From the NCBI RefSeq assembly GCF_964656455.1, contig NC_135715.1, positions 38,078,603 through 38,142,602 on the forward strand: a stretch of 64,000 bases of DNA. The letters are read 5' to 3'. The notes under the pieces were generated by a model, which did no database searches, was not told the origin of the DNA, and was given only the letters and a program-made list of their open reading frames with translations. This stretch comes from Halichoerus grypus (Eukaryota > Chordata > Mammalia > Carnivora > Phocidae). Positions 1 through 11,834 of the stretch are shown piece by piece; position 1 is the stretch's first letter, and every line of letters starts with the position of its first letter. The position numbers and the translations under genes were made by a program.

Positions 1-2498
1 AAGTCTCTGACCACATAGTGAGTAAATTTCTGTATAAAGTAATTGTGTCTTTACATAGATATTTTTATCTACAATATTAGTGTATTTACTGACTTTAGAC
101 AGTTTGCACTTAAAGATTTGAAGTTTCATTATCCACCTTATTTTATTTGTCAGCTTTATTTTCTTTTAACTTAATTTTCTCATTAACTTTTCATGGTTTA
201 CTTAATAAAATTCAAAACAATTACTTTAAGTTTATTCAAATTGTAACAGTCATTATATAAACCCTTCATGATTATTGATACAGGAAATTTTACCCAATTT
301 ATAATTATATACTCTCTCTTCCTTTTAGCAGTTTTTTTTTTTTTTTTAATATTGCTGATCCATGTGGAATTTTTCCTTACTACCTTAAGAGCTGATGAAT
401 AAATAATATTTTTGGTGTGCTTGTACCTCTTGTTTATTTAAACAACATTTAAATTCTCTATAAGTTCAGGTCTTCAGATATCTGAAAGGGAGTGAGGGAG
501 CTTGACCACATGCTTTATCTCTGGGTACTTTCTGCGTCAATAAACAGTTTCCAGTTAGAGTCATGAGAAATATGGTGTCCCCTTGAGCAATACCGCACAA
601 ATTTCAACTTGTTCTATGGTTTAGGGATGAGCAGGTCACTTAGATAAATTAACTGCTAGTAGACATCTGGCTATATATTTGGTTAGCACATTCATATTTT
701 TTTCATGTATCTTTAACGTGATTTTTTTACTCTTTTAAACCACACTTGAAAAGAGCACTTGGGAGATTACAGATCATGTTTTCTACCATCAGTATTCAAA
801 TTTACATCATGTCACTTTTGGTCATGGAGCATTGTTTCTTATCATTCAGCTGAGTCTTTGGAACTATGATGAAATCTAATAGAGAAAACAAAGTAGAAAG
901 ATTTTGAAAAACCATTTCTCCAGATTCATTACAAAAACCATTTCTCAATTCATTACCTATTATAGCTGCCATTTCCCATTTTTTCCCATGAAAACAATCC
1001 TCATTTGTCTAAATTGGAAGACATTAGTTTTATGCTTTACGTTTTTTCTTTTCTTTTATTCTTGTCTTACTTTCCATGATAATGTATTATTCTCTTAAAA
1101 AATAGAGTAATGTTTGGAGACAAATGTTTGCTTTCAACTTAATTGAAATTTATTTCTGGGAGATAACCCTCAAAACATTTTGTGGTAAAATTAGAGCTTG
1201 TAGAAAATTTAAATCTAATGTACTTTTGATGACATTTTAAAAATGAGGTGTTTAATGATTTGTTTTTTTTTAAAAAAAACTTTATTTGGAGACAGTTTTG
1301 ATGAATCACCACAATTAAATATTTCAAATACCTGTATTGACTATTTTGCTTTATAAATAAAATTTCATTTTTGTGTGGAGAATTGCTATTTCTCAAAATC
1401 GAACAAATAAAATTAATTGAAAATAAACTATTCAGCAGGGGAGCAAAACAGCCATTTTATTAAAATTAACAAAACTTTGCTTAAGAATATATTTTTGAGT
1501 ATTTCTAGAATGATAGTAAGAATTATTTTTAGTCCCTCAAAAATAAAAATTAAACAAGTTTATTAATTTAGATCCCTTTGACTGATTCCTAGTTCCATCA
1601 CTATATTATTCTGTAATTTTAATCTTTAAAAACCCTGCATTTCATATAACTGTTGTTCAGTTTTTTTAAATAATAGTTTCAGATTGATAATTCAAGAGTT
1701 AATAGGAAAATATTCCCAATAGTATTTTTGTAGAAGCTAATGAATATGTGTAAATGCTTTTTTAGAATTAAATAGTATTTTTTCTTGTAAATATATTCTA
1801 CATAAAATACAGTGGGAGAGCCTTAGAATTAAAGACTAAAATTTATAGCTCCTTTGATTAAGTATAAACTGGGGAAGTATCCAATACTTGAAACTGATTT
1901 TTCTATAATGAAATTATAATTCATTTAAGGCATTTGGTGGATTTTGAATCATTAGAACATACAATTTCTAACTATTTCAAACTTCTAATATTCACCTATA
2001 TTATATAAGTTCTCAGGAAATTAAAGCAAGACACTTCAAGTGTTATATGGGGCAGTTTATCAGATTCACTGAATTACTGGAGCCTAGGGAGAAGGGAGGC
2101 TCCAGTAACCTAAAATATATTCAGAATTCTCTTACAGAAGCTTTTACTTCATTAATTTACATTTTACACAAGAAATTTTCCAGTTTGATTGGTATGCCCT
2201 AAGAAAATGAATTCCAAATGGTAAAAAAAAAAAAAAAAAGAAAGTTTAAGTAAAATAATGTAACTGTTTTATGTGTAGTAAATAAAATTTAAAACTCAAT
2301 TCATAGTATTTCCAAATAATACAAATCTACTCAGTACAAATATTTTCATCTTCGTACATGTATTCATAAGGGGTAAATTCCACTTGAATTGAACTTTACA
2401 TTCAATTAGAAAAATTAAGTGGCTTCAATATGTCAAACCAAGACAAGGTAAATTTCAGCACACTGTTTTATCTTTAGATATTTCCATGTACTTCCTCA
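1..2498. other. AT-rich non-coding sequence, no gene seen
   Basis: I see no exon-like block, young repeat or RNA gene. A T tract lies near 330-348 and an A tract near 2222-2239. The few short open frames are low-complexity and typical of chance frames in AT-rich DNA. Old, highly diverged repeats may be present but I cannot name any. Confidence 0.6.
907..956. repeat. imperfect tandem duplication, about 25 bp x 2
   Basis: The string aaaaccatttctc followed by attcattac occurs at 907-932 and again at 933-956. The second copy differs by a small deletion and an extra A. It looks like a local replication-slippage duplication in non-coding sequence. Confidence 0.7.
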
Positions 2499-2499
2499 T

Positions 2500-3200
2500 G
2501 TATTATACCCTACTGATGATACAAAGATAAGTAAGATATCATTTAATCAAATTAAAGTCACAGTAAAGTCGGTTATGGGAGGAATAATCAAATCATTTTG
2601 TGGTAGCATTCAAGCACTGTCAAAGAAGTTTAAGATGCACTTACTCATTCAAGGAGTCAAAGAATAGGAAGATCAGAGATGTTTGGAAGTAACTAGTCAG
2701 GGTTTCTTGAGAAGGTTAACAGGTGGAATAAAACTTGGAAGTACAGACAAGATGCTAACAGAGAAGAGGAGCCATTAACACAGAAGGAATATTAGAAGGG
2801 AAAGCATAGTGCCAGTGGGTATTGGATGAGTCCAAGTATACATAGGAAATATCACATGACACTTGCACAATACAAATTTAAGACACTTCTTATATGTCCT
2901 TGGAGATGAGTTTAAGTTTACTCGTATATGCAAATAGGGAAGCTATGTACAGACACTACCTCAGGAAGATTATATTGGCATCTATGTCTAAGATGAATGA
3001 ACATAATGGGAATTACTTTTCGGCAGTTTTCAGTAAACTGGAGATAATTAGGACCTGAGATGATTTGTTGGTAGTGGCCCTAGAAATAACGGAGCCAATG
3101 AGACTTAAAGGAGGCAAACTATACATAACTGGGCAATTAGTTGTAGAATGAGAGAAAAAAAGAATAAAACTGGTTAATCCCAGCACAAGTGACTCTAGGT
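2500..3200 (+). repeat. Old interspersed repeat, unnamed family, copy 1
   Basis: A purine-rich stretch with phrases such as ggagccattaacacagaagg and gagataattaggacctgagatg recalls a common ancient mammalian repeat whose better copies lie at 37.2-39.0, 40.4-41.2 and 51.2-52.0 kb. I cannot give the family name from memory. Similarity here is weak and the ends are guesses. Confidence 0.3.
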
Positions 3201-3981
3201 TGTATTTTTATGATCACCAAACTTAATTTCCAATGACATTTACTCCCTGTGTGTTAGAGTTCTCTAGAAAAGAGAACCAATATGTATGATAATAATATCT
3301 AATATATTAATATTAATAATATTGAATATATTACACAATAATTATATATAATAGTATAATGTATCTTTAGATTATGTATATAAAATGCTATCTGCAGGCT
3401 GGAGACCCAGGAAAGCTGATGGTTTGGTTCTGAAAATCCCAGTGCTAATGGTGTAAGTCCCAGTCTCAAGGGCAGGAGAAGACTGATGGCTCAGCTCACG
3501 CAATCAGAGAGAGAGCAAATTCTCTCTCTCTTTTTTTTTAAATTTTATTTTATTATATTATGTTAATCACCATACATTACATCATTAGTTTTTGATGTAG
3601 TGTTCCATGATTCATTGTTTGCGTATACCACCCAGTGCTCCATGAAATAAGTGCCCTCCTTAATACCCATCACCAGGCTAACCCATCCCCCCACCCCCGG
3701 CCCCCTAAAACCCTCAGTTTGTTTCTCAGAGTCCATAATCTCTCATGGTTCGTCTCCCCCTCCGATTTCCCCCCTCTTCATTGTTCCCTTCCTACTATCT
3801 TCTTTTTTTTTTTTTAACATATAATGTATTATTTGTTTCAGAGGTACAGGTCTGTGATTCATCAGTCTTACACAATTCACAGTGCTCACCATAGCACATA
3901 CCCTCCCCAATGTCTATCACCCAGCTACCCTATCCCTCCCACCCCCCACCACTCCAGCAACCCTCAGTTTGTTTCCTGAGA

Positions 3982-4680
3982 TTAAGAATTCCTCATATCA
4001 GTGAGATCATATGATACATGTCTTTCTCTGATTGACTTATTTCGCTTAGCATAATACCCTCTAGTTCCATCCACGTCGTTGCAAATGGCAAGATTTCGTG
4101 GTTTTTTTTTTTTTTTGATGGCTGCATATTCCATTGTGTATATATATATATCCATTGTATATATATATATATATATATACCACATCTTCTTTATCCATTC
4201 ATCTGTTGATGGACATCTTGGCTCTTTCCACAGTTTGACTATTGTGGACATTGCTGCCATCAACATCGGGGTGCACGAACCCCTTCGGATCACTATGTTT
4301 GTGTTTTTGGGGTAAATACCCAGTAGTGCAATTGCTGGGTCATAGGGTAGCTCTATTTTCAACTTTTTGAGGAACCTCCATACTGTTTTCCAGAGTGGCT
4401 GCAACCAGCTTGCATTCCCACCAACAGTGTAGGAGGGTTCCCCTTTCTCTGCATCCTCGCCAACATCTGTCATTTCCTGACTTGTTAATTTTAGCCATCT
4501 GACTGGTGTGAGGTGGTATCTCATTGAGGTTTTGATTTGGATTTCCCTGATGCCGAGTGATGTTGAGCACTTTTTCATGTGTCTGTTGGCCATCTGGATG
4601 TCTTCTTTGGAAAAATGTCTGTTCATATCTTCTGCCCATTTCTTGATTGGATTATTTGTTCTTTGGGTATTGAGTTTGAT
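3982..4680 (-). pseudogene. L1 ORF2 C-terminal fragment, frameshifted
   Basis: This is the C-terminal cysteine-rich region of the L1 ORF2 protein, the endonuclease/reverse-transcriptase polyprotein, ending at a TAA on - at 3982-3984. Family landmarks are visible: [18 protein letters not shown], then [20 protein letters not shown] in a second frame, then [21 protein letters not shown] back in the first. Two indels, near 4497 and 4402, cause the shift out and back, so a 214-codon open frame runs through although part of it is out of the ancestral frame. A TA repeat adds an IYIYIYIY stretch. It lacks the endonuclease and RT domains and is dead. It is not a host gene. Confidence 0.85.
4139..4180. 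repeat. (TA)n microsatellite, two blocks, inside L1 ORF2
   Basis: Two TA runs are separated by tccattg, followed by ccacatcttctttatccattc. The same position in the L1 at 62.4 kb also carries a long TG/TA tract, and the + strand L1 has a CA tract there (15053-15071). This L1 position therefore seeds microsatellites repeatedly. Confidence 0.9.
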
Positions 4681-4864
4681 ATTCAGGACCTCAACAGATT
4701 AACTGATGCCCACCCACATTGAGGAGAGCAGTCTGTTTTACTCAATATACCAATTCAAATGCTAATTTCACCCAGAAACACCCTCACAGATACACCCAGA
4801 AACAATGTTTAATCAAATATCTAGGCATCAGTCAGGTTGACACATAAAATTAGCCATCATAAAG

Positions 4865-5560
4865 TAGACTAGAAATATATTGCCTAATTTTCAAATATTT
4901 CTAGGTCTATTTTGAAATTGTTTTTTTAGTTCCACTGTGATCGGGGATCTTACTCTATGTAATTTAAGTCCCTTAGTAATTTGTTGAAATGTTAGTCTAT
5001 GACTCAGTGTTCAGTCAATTTTGGTAACTTTTAGATGCACTTGAAAATAATGTGTTCTTCAGTTGTTGGATGCGTTATTCTATATGTGTAAATTAGGGTT
5101 AAGTTTTAGGCCATGTTGGTCGAATCTTCTGTCTATAATAATTTTAGGTTTATTTATTCTATCAGATCCTCAGAGAAGAACTGAAAATATCTCACAATGG
5201 TTGTGGGATTGTCTATTCACACTTTTAGAAATGGCTATTTTTACCTGATATATTTTAAAAGTGTGAAATTAGCTGCATGTAAATTTAGATTTATTTATTT
5301 TCCTCGGCATACCTTTTGATCATTTTGAAGCATCCCCCTTTATTTCAAATAATGCTTCCTTAAAGTTTACTTTTACTATTATTAACATAGCTATCTCAGC
5401 TTTGTTGTTGTTGTTGTTTGCAGAGTATGTCTTTTTCCATCTTTTCACTTTTGATATTTTTGGATAGTTACATTTAAGATATGTCTCTTATAAGCAAATT
5501 ATTTATAAATTGTCCCATCCCAACAGTCTTATTCTTGAAGCTTCTTTATAAGACCAGAGG
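4865..5560 (-). mobile_element. Old L1 (L1M-type) fragment, ORF2 5' half
   Basis: The plus strand reads as the complement of the L1 ORF2 endonuclease-region coding sequence: ttccactgtgatcgggga, gcacttgaaaataatgtgtt, cttcagttgttggatg, tatctcagctttgttgttg, agtatgtctttttccatc and tttcacttttgatattttt. The order matches the canonical L1 ORF2 sequence read in reverse. It is very diverged, with many stops, and far older than the L1 next to it. Confidence 0.75.
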
Positions 5561-7340
5561 TATTATCTTTCTTCTTCATGACATACCCTATGTATGCAAC
5601 ATACCTTGCATATAAGAAATTCTAATAAATGTAATTGAATTAATATCTAAATATAAATCATGAACTCCCATTCCAGTTATCTTAGCATCAGTTATCACTT
5701 CATCAGTTTTTTTCTTTTTTCTTTTTCTTTCCGGGCGGCAATCAGTTCTCCTTATCTGTCCCTATGCTGCTTAAAGGCAACTATTTTGTCAAATAATTCT
5801 TTATCCCAGATAATATTGAGCTCATTATCTCTCTAACCACTGATGCATACATATGTATATATGTATATATACATATATTGGAATATGTACACATCTCCTT
5901 TCCTATTTTACATGCCTATCTAGTTCCAGAATTAATACCAGACTCATGTAGTGGAGTTTAGGTTCATATATTCATAAAATCTACTTACTAGTGGCACTAC
6001 ATAGTATGCTTTTATAATATACACTACTTATTAGTTACAGAATAAGTTAATGTGAAATTATGTCCTCATGTATCACAAGCCAAGTACTGAATTTTTCTGT
6101 TTAAATTTCCTAGATAAGTAAAATAGAGTAGTATATTCTTTCGGGTGATCTATTAATATAAAGTGAAATTTCAAGAAACCTCATGAAAGCCTATCAAAAA
6201 AATACAAAAATAGTATATCAAAATTTTTCTGAAAGGTTGTAAAGTAGTTCATTATGCACTCAATATTATACTTGAGTTTTTAAGGAGTAATTGCAATAGC
6301 TTATATTTAAGACTATGATAGATGAATTTAAATATAAAAATATTTTAATTAATTAAATTTAATAAAACTATCTTATTTGAAAGTTCACTTTCCTATTTAA
6401 AAAGATAGTGATACTTGTGTGTAACTTAGAAATATCCAGTATGGAATTTGGATATGAATGCAGATACGACATGCACATGCATCATTTATATTTTGATTAC
6501 ATTCTAAGTGCCGACAAGGTGCTGTGTTCATGAATAATTCAAACCATCTAAAAGAATGGGCTTTTTACATTCCATTCCAGAGTTTTGTTTTTCAGACAGG
6601 ATGTCTTAACAATGTAAAACATGTATCACTGATGGAATGTGATTAGAAATACACTGTGATCTGACAGTTAACAATTATTCCCTTATGTATGATTCTTACA
6701 GGCTATATAAATGATATAAAAATTTGTACAGTAGTTCAAAGTATAAGTCACAGACACTTAGAAAGCAGGCAATATGTGTAATTTCTTTTGTATGTAAGAT
6801 AGAAGAAAATTGAAGTATAGGAGCATAGCATTTTAGTAATTATTTTGGCATCAGTGAGCATTTGGGAGATTGGAAGAGAGAAAGACAGACAACTAATCAA
6901 AAAATACCTATGGTTGACCACAGCTAAGGGTGACTAAGACTTGGACTTCCTGAGATCTTTAAAATGCATTTTAGAATAATCCCACTTGGGGACACAGAGG
7001 AAATATTTACCTGTTGCTTTTATTCTCTTAGTGGTTAAGGACAGTCCTACACAATGAAGCCCCTAATGTTTAAGATTAAGCATACGTATTGGTGTTAAGT
7101 GGATTCCCACAGGCATTCCACATAGAAAGATAAAAGAAGTGAGAATTTCTGGAGCTGGAAGTAATAGGCAATAAAAGGCTCAGGCTGAGACACTATGCAT
7201 TTTATCTGCAAAGCTTCTCAGAAGGCTACTTCAAAATAGTTGCCTCAGCAGTGCTAGGAGCAAGTAAAAGCCCTAAGGGTTTACATTGTAACAAAAGGTG
7301 TCCAATGCAGTTAATTATTTGTACCAATCAACTATATTAA
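5561..7340. other. AT-rich non-coding sequence with a short TA/TG tract
   Basis: I see no exon, RNA gene or recognisable young repeat. A TA-rich microsatellite (tatatgtatatatgtatata and neighbours) sits at about 5847-5878. A TC-rich run lies near 5709-5735. Confidence 0.55.
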
Positions 7341-7349
7341 GGCCAATCA

Positions 7350-8690
7350 GCCACAGAGCCTCTTCAAGGTGGTAACCCAATCTCTTAAAGGAAATAATAC
7401 AAGTCAATTAATAGAAAAAGAAACCAAATATTGTTCTTCAGCAATAGCAGATGTCTCCCAGGTAATGATTAATATTTGTCTTCTTTTTTCACCACCCATA
7501 CGAAATTTCCCTCATTCTTGGACTTTGTTTTGGCTGGTCAAGGTTGTTTACCAATGTGGGTAGACCCAGATCTTCTTTCCCAAAAGTTATGAGCCTATAT
7601 TTGCCTTGCCATTATCCTTCTGTGATTATTTCAGTTGTCCATTTGCAATTGCTACATGGTAGGAAAGAACCAAGAGAAATCCCAATAATTTCCCCAGTTT
7701 TCAGATGTATTCTTATCTTCCCCTACCATGTAGCTTATGGCTCCTTATGGTAACTGGCCATTATCCCCCTCAATATAATAACTGTTATTCTGTTTGTTTG
7801 TTTAATGGTTGACTGGAAAAGGAGGAGTCCCAAGTGGCCAAGTAGTAGTCATAATTTCAGTTTCTGTGGAACCCTCACCATGTCCTCTGGAAGAAGTATT
7901 TTGCCAATGGGAGCAAGGACCTCTAATCCAATGGAGTGTAAAGTAATGGGGGGGCAGAAACAAATTTTCCAAGTTAATTTTTTAAAGTTATAGTAAGAGG
8001 AACGAATACACCTTTCATATCCCAGTTCCCAGATTCTTGTATTCTAGCTATTAGAATGTTGTCACTATTTATCAGGAATCTATCAATCTATAGATTGATA
8101 TTCCAAGCTAGTGCCTCAGCTGAACCTTTAACAGGCTATTTCACTCTTCTATTAGGCCAGTTCCTTCAGATATGTGGGATCCATTATAGGACCAGTGGAA
8201 ACCATGATCATATACTCATAGTCACATCTTCCATGCTGTAAAATGAATCTCTTAATCTGAATCATCGTTATATGAATGACCATCCCAATTGATTAGACAT
8301 TTGTAAGTGTTTGGATGGGAGACACATCAAGGTCAGGAAAGGCAAACTTACATCTGGAGATAAAACCAGTTCTATATTAAGGACAAATCACTGATTCATG
8401 AGGGTGAAAAATATTTCTCCAAGGTAATCTACCACCAAGTGACTGACTTAACTCATCAAAGATAGTACATACTAAGTACATGGCATCAGTCTCAGTTATT
8501 GGCAATCTGCAATAAATTCTGTGGTATCAATATCTAAAACAGCCTTGATAAAAGGGAACCCATGCTCTTGAGCCCATGTATGGCCATCACCATTGCCACC
8601 ATGGCCAATCCATTTATATGCCTGTTGTGCCAGCATTGAGGTTGATGAAAGCAAACCTGCCTGACTTCTACAGAATGTGTAATCCTGACC
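7350..8690 (-). mobile_element. Possible ancient endogenous retrovirus internal remnant
   Basis: This moderately GC-richer block has degenerate coding character on the - strand: several short frames separated by stops, with stretches that look protein-like. Its style recalls ERVL-like pol/3' internal sequence, but I could not identify a diagnostic catalytic motif or flanking LTRs. It ends a few hundred bases before the full-length L1. Treat the class as a guess. It is certainly not an intact gene. Confidence 0.3.
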
Positions 8691-10099
8691 CCTTAGTTCA
8701 GAGTTCCTCTTCTAGAGGTCATTGACCTCTAGAGAAAAAGAGAAAAATTAAACCCACTTTCTCCTCACTCTCTTACCATCCACATGTCTTCTTCTCATTC
8801 CATTTTCTAATTTTGTTCCTTCTATGTCACTGACAATGTACCAAGCCAACTGTCATGACTTCCGGGGGAGGGGGATGGGCATGTCAGTGGAGTTGGCACT
8901 CTGTGATGCAGCTCCTTAAGGCAGTCTGGACATTCACAGGGGCCGGGCTCTGCAGCTTCCTCCTCCTGGTGATTTCCTGGAGTTCCTGAGAGAAGAGAAG
9001 AGGAAGATGGCTGTGGAGTAGAAAGCCCCTAGGATTGTCTCATCCCATGAACACAACTAGATAACTATCAAATCATCCTAATATACCAGAAGTCAATCTG
9101 AAAACTGATAGAACAAACTCCACAACTAAAGAAAGAGAGGCCACATCGAAGAAGGTAGGAAGTGTGGAGACATGTGGAAGAGAGAGAGCTGTGGTTTTGA
9201 AGGATGAGAGAGAGAAGAGCACATAGGGGAACACACAAGGAGGATGTTTCCCCAAAGCCACTGGATTAGAAAATGAGAGGGGCTGAATTTTATAAATTCT
9301 CACAGCCGCGGGGCTTAAAGCCTGGAGTTTTAAGGTCAGCAAGCTTGCCTGGGATTGATCCCAGAGGGCACTGTACTGCTCCTAGAGAGAAGACAAGCAA
9401 ACAACCCAGGGGGCAGAAGGCATGTAAACAGTAATCTGAAAAATGCCTGGGGCATACAGTGGGGGAAGTTATTTGCTCTTCTCAGAGTGTTTCCCTGAGA
9501 GGCATCTCAGTGAATCCTGCCTCTCAGGGAACATTTGAGCTGGCCAGTGCCATTTCCCTCCTCCACCCCTCAGCATAAACATAGAACTACCTGTGGGAAG
9601 GAGCACAGGGCCACAATGGCTGCTTAACTTGCTTACACCAAGTCCCAACGCCCTGTGCTCTGGCAGGATTGCCCTTCCCAGTCAAGCTTACCTCAGTCCC
9701 AGCACAGAGGTCTCCTTCTCCAAAAGACCAGCACAAACCCCTGATCACACCACATGTCCCAACCAGAGAGATCTGCAGGTCCTCAGTTCTGGTGGAAATG
9801 GTGTCCAGTCTCATTTCACAAGCAGACCAGAGCACACCTAGTTAAAACTCACCACATTCAAGCTAAGGACCAAACACTGCCCATAGCAGGCAAGGAGAGC
9901 CTCTGTAGATGACAGGCCTGACAGAGAGAGTAGTGAAAACACAATAGCAGACTGCATACAGCACACAGTGGAGAAACTCCCTGAAGCACCAGGCCCTGGG
10001 CACTTACATAACCTCTTCTTTGTAAGGCCATTACTCTCAGCAGCAGGAGACATAACTGGCTTTTCTAACACACAGGAAAAGGTGGAGACTTAGACAAAA

Positions 10100-11190
10100 T
10101 GCCAAGATGGAGGAATTTATCCCATATGAAAAAACAAGGCCATGCCAGAGATCTAAGTGACACAGATGTAAGTAACATATCTGATGGAGAATTTAAAGCA
10201 ACAATCCTAAGGATACTTATGAAAAGAATAGAGGACATCAATGAGACACCACAGAGATAAAAGTGTTAAAAAAGAATCAATCAGAGATGAAGAATGCAAT
10301 AAATGAGATTGGAAACAGGCTTTATGCAATGAACAGCAGGCTGGGAAAAGCAGAGGAATAAACTAGTGACCTAGTAGACAAAATAATGGAAAATAATAAA
10401 GCTGAACAAAAGAGAGAGAGAAGAATTGTGCAGCATGAGAATAGACTTAGGGAACTCAGTGACTCTATCAAGTGTAATAACATTCGGGGCGCCTGGGTGG
10501 CTCAGTTGGTTAAGCGACTGCCTTCGGCTCAGGTCATGATCCTGGAGTCCCGGGATCGAGTCCCACATCGGGCTCCCGGCTCGGCAGGAAGCCTGCTTCT
10601 CCCTTTCCCACTCCCCCTGCTTGTGTTCCCTCTCTCGCTGTCTCTCTCTCTGTCAAATAAATAAATAAAATCTTTAAAAAAAAAAAAAAAAAAAAAAGTG
10701 TAATAACATTCATATTATAGGAGTGCCAGAAGAAGAAAAGAAAGAAAAGAGGGTAGAAAATTTACTTCAAGAAATAATAGCTGAAAACTTCATTAATCTG
10801 GGAAAGGAAACAGACATCTAGACCTAGGAGGCAGAGAACTCTGATGAAATTCAACAAAAGCAAGCCAACATCAAGACATATTGTAATTAAATTTGCAAAA
10901 TGTAGTGATAAAGTATCTTAAAAGCATCAAGACAAAAGAAGTCCATAATTTACAAAGGAAGACCTTAGGTGGGCTAGAGATTTATCAACAGAAATTTAGC
11001 AATCCAGAAGAGAGTGGCATGATATATTCAATGTGTTGAATGGGAAAAATATGCAGCCAAGAATACTTTATCCAGCAAGGCTATCATTCAGAATTGGAGA
11101 GATAAAGAGTTTCCTAGACAAACAAAAATTAAAGGAATTCATGACCACTAAGCCAGCCCTGCAAGAAATACTAAAGGGGACTCTTTGAGT
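10100..11190 (+). pseudogene. L1 ORF1 remnant, interrupted by a SINE
   Basis: ORF1 encodes the L1 RNA-binding coiled-coil chaperone. Coding character is visible in fragments: a lysine/glutamate-rich coiled-coil-like stretch before 10485 (NNKAEQKRERRIVQHENRL) and, after the SINE, sequence for the conserved RNA-binding region (for example ccagaagaagaaaagaaaga at 10726 on, and ccagcaaggctatcattcag near 11080). A CAN-SINE at 10486-10695 splits it, and the hybrid 92-codon open frame across the junction is an accident. Stops and frameshifts occur on both sides, so no product is expected. Confidence 0.75.
10486..10695 (+). mobile_element. CAN-SINE, full-length, in L1 ORF1
   Basis: The head is ggggcgcctgggtggctcag, followed by a B-box region ending cgggatcgagtcccacatcg, a CT-rich stretch, AATAAATAAATAAAATC and a long A tail. 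The target-site duplication aagtgtaataacattc is perfect at 10470-10485 and 10696-10711. With head, both promoter boxes and tail intact, it is one of the younger-looking copies here. Confidence 0.97.
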
Positions 11191-11662
11191 GCAAAGGAGA
11201 GACCAAAAATGACATAGACAAGAGAGGATCAGAAAAATCTCTAGAAACAATGACAAAACAAGTAATAAAATGGCACTCAATACATATCTATCAATAATTA
11301 CTTCAAATGTAAATGGACTAAATGCTCCAATCAACAGACATAGGATGTCAGAATTGATTAAAAAACAAGACCCATCTATATGCTACTAACAAGAGACTCA
11401 TTTTAGACCTAAAGACACCTGCAGATTGAAAGTGAGGGGATAGAGAAACATTTATCATACAAATGGATGTCAAAAGAAAACCAGAGTAGCAATACTTATA
11501 TTGGACAAACTGGACTTTAAAACAAAAACTGTAACAAGAGACAAGAGCACTGTATCATAATAAAGAGGACAAAACAAGAAGACGATAAAGCAATTGTACA
11601 TATTTATGCACCAACATGGGAGCACCCAATTATATAAAACTATTAATAATAAACATAATGGA

Positions 11663-11834
11663 GGCACCTGGGTGGCTCACTTGGTTATGGGTCCAAATCT
11701 TGATTTCAGCTCAGGTCATGATCTCAGGGTTGTGAGATCGATTCCCATGTTGGGCCCCATGCTGGGCATGGAGCCTGCTTAAGATTCCCTATCTGCCCCT
11801 CTCCTCCTCCCCCTCTCTAAAAAAATTAAATAAC
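11663..11834 (+). mobile_element. CAN-SINE, older subfamily, in L1 ORF2
   Basis: The head is ggcacctgggtggctcactt, followed by aggtcatgatctcagggttg, catggagcctgcttaagatt and a short degenerate tail. The version with gcctgcttaagattc marks an older subfamily than the gcctgcttctccctc copies. Target-site duplication aaacataatgga is at 11651-11662 and 11835-11846, and matches further left with one mismatch. Confidence 0.93.

Larger units (their letters stand above)
3531..4680 (-). mobile_element. L1 retrotransposon, 5'-truncated, 3' end at left
   Basis: Read on -, this holds the last part of L1 ORF2, a 3' UTR with a poly-purine region (plus-strand cccatccccccacccccgg and cctcccaccccccaccactc), and an A-rich tail (plus-strand ctttttttttaaatttt). 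The 3' UTR and ORF2 end match the other minus-strand L1 at 61.8 kb closely, so both belong to one fairly young carnivore subfamily. It is truncated inside ORF2 at about 4680, after roughly 1.15 kb. I see no convincing target-site duplication. Confidence 0.9.
3252..4861 (-). mobile_element. Solo LTR-like element, split by an L1 insertion
   Basis: The left part (about 3252-3530) starts tgttagagttctctagaaaa and contains ctggagacccaggaaagctgatgg and gggcaggagaagactgatgg. The right part (about 4681-4861) continues with cctcaacagattaactgatg, acccacattgaggagagcag and ends gttgacacataaaattagcc. I know these as consecutive pieces of one common TG...CA-bounded mammalian repeat, here read on the - strand, which I believe is an LTR. 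I do not name the family. The L1 at 3531-4680 separates the halves. No coding sequence remains. Confidence 0.6.

Noticed and set aside
9587..10071. Overlapping frames of 77-82 codons on both strands
   Set aside because: They lie in the GC-richer 5' UTR of the full-length L1, where stops are rarer. No coding signature.
10386..10664. 92-codon open frame on +
   Set aside because: It joins L1 ORF1 coding text with a SINE head across an insertion point. It is an accident of nesting, not a gene.
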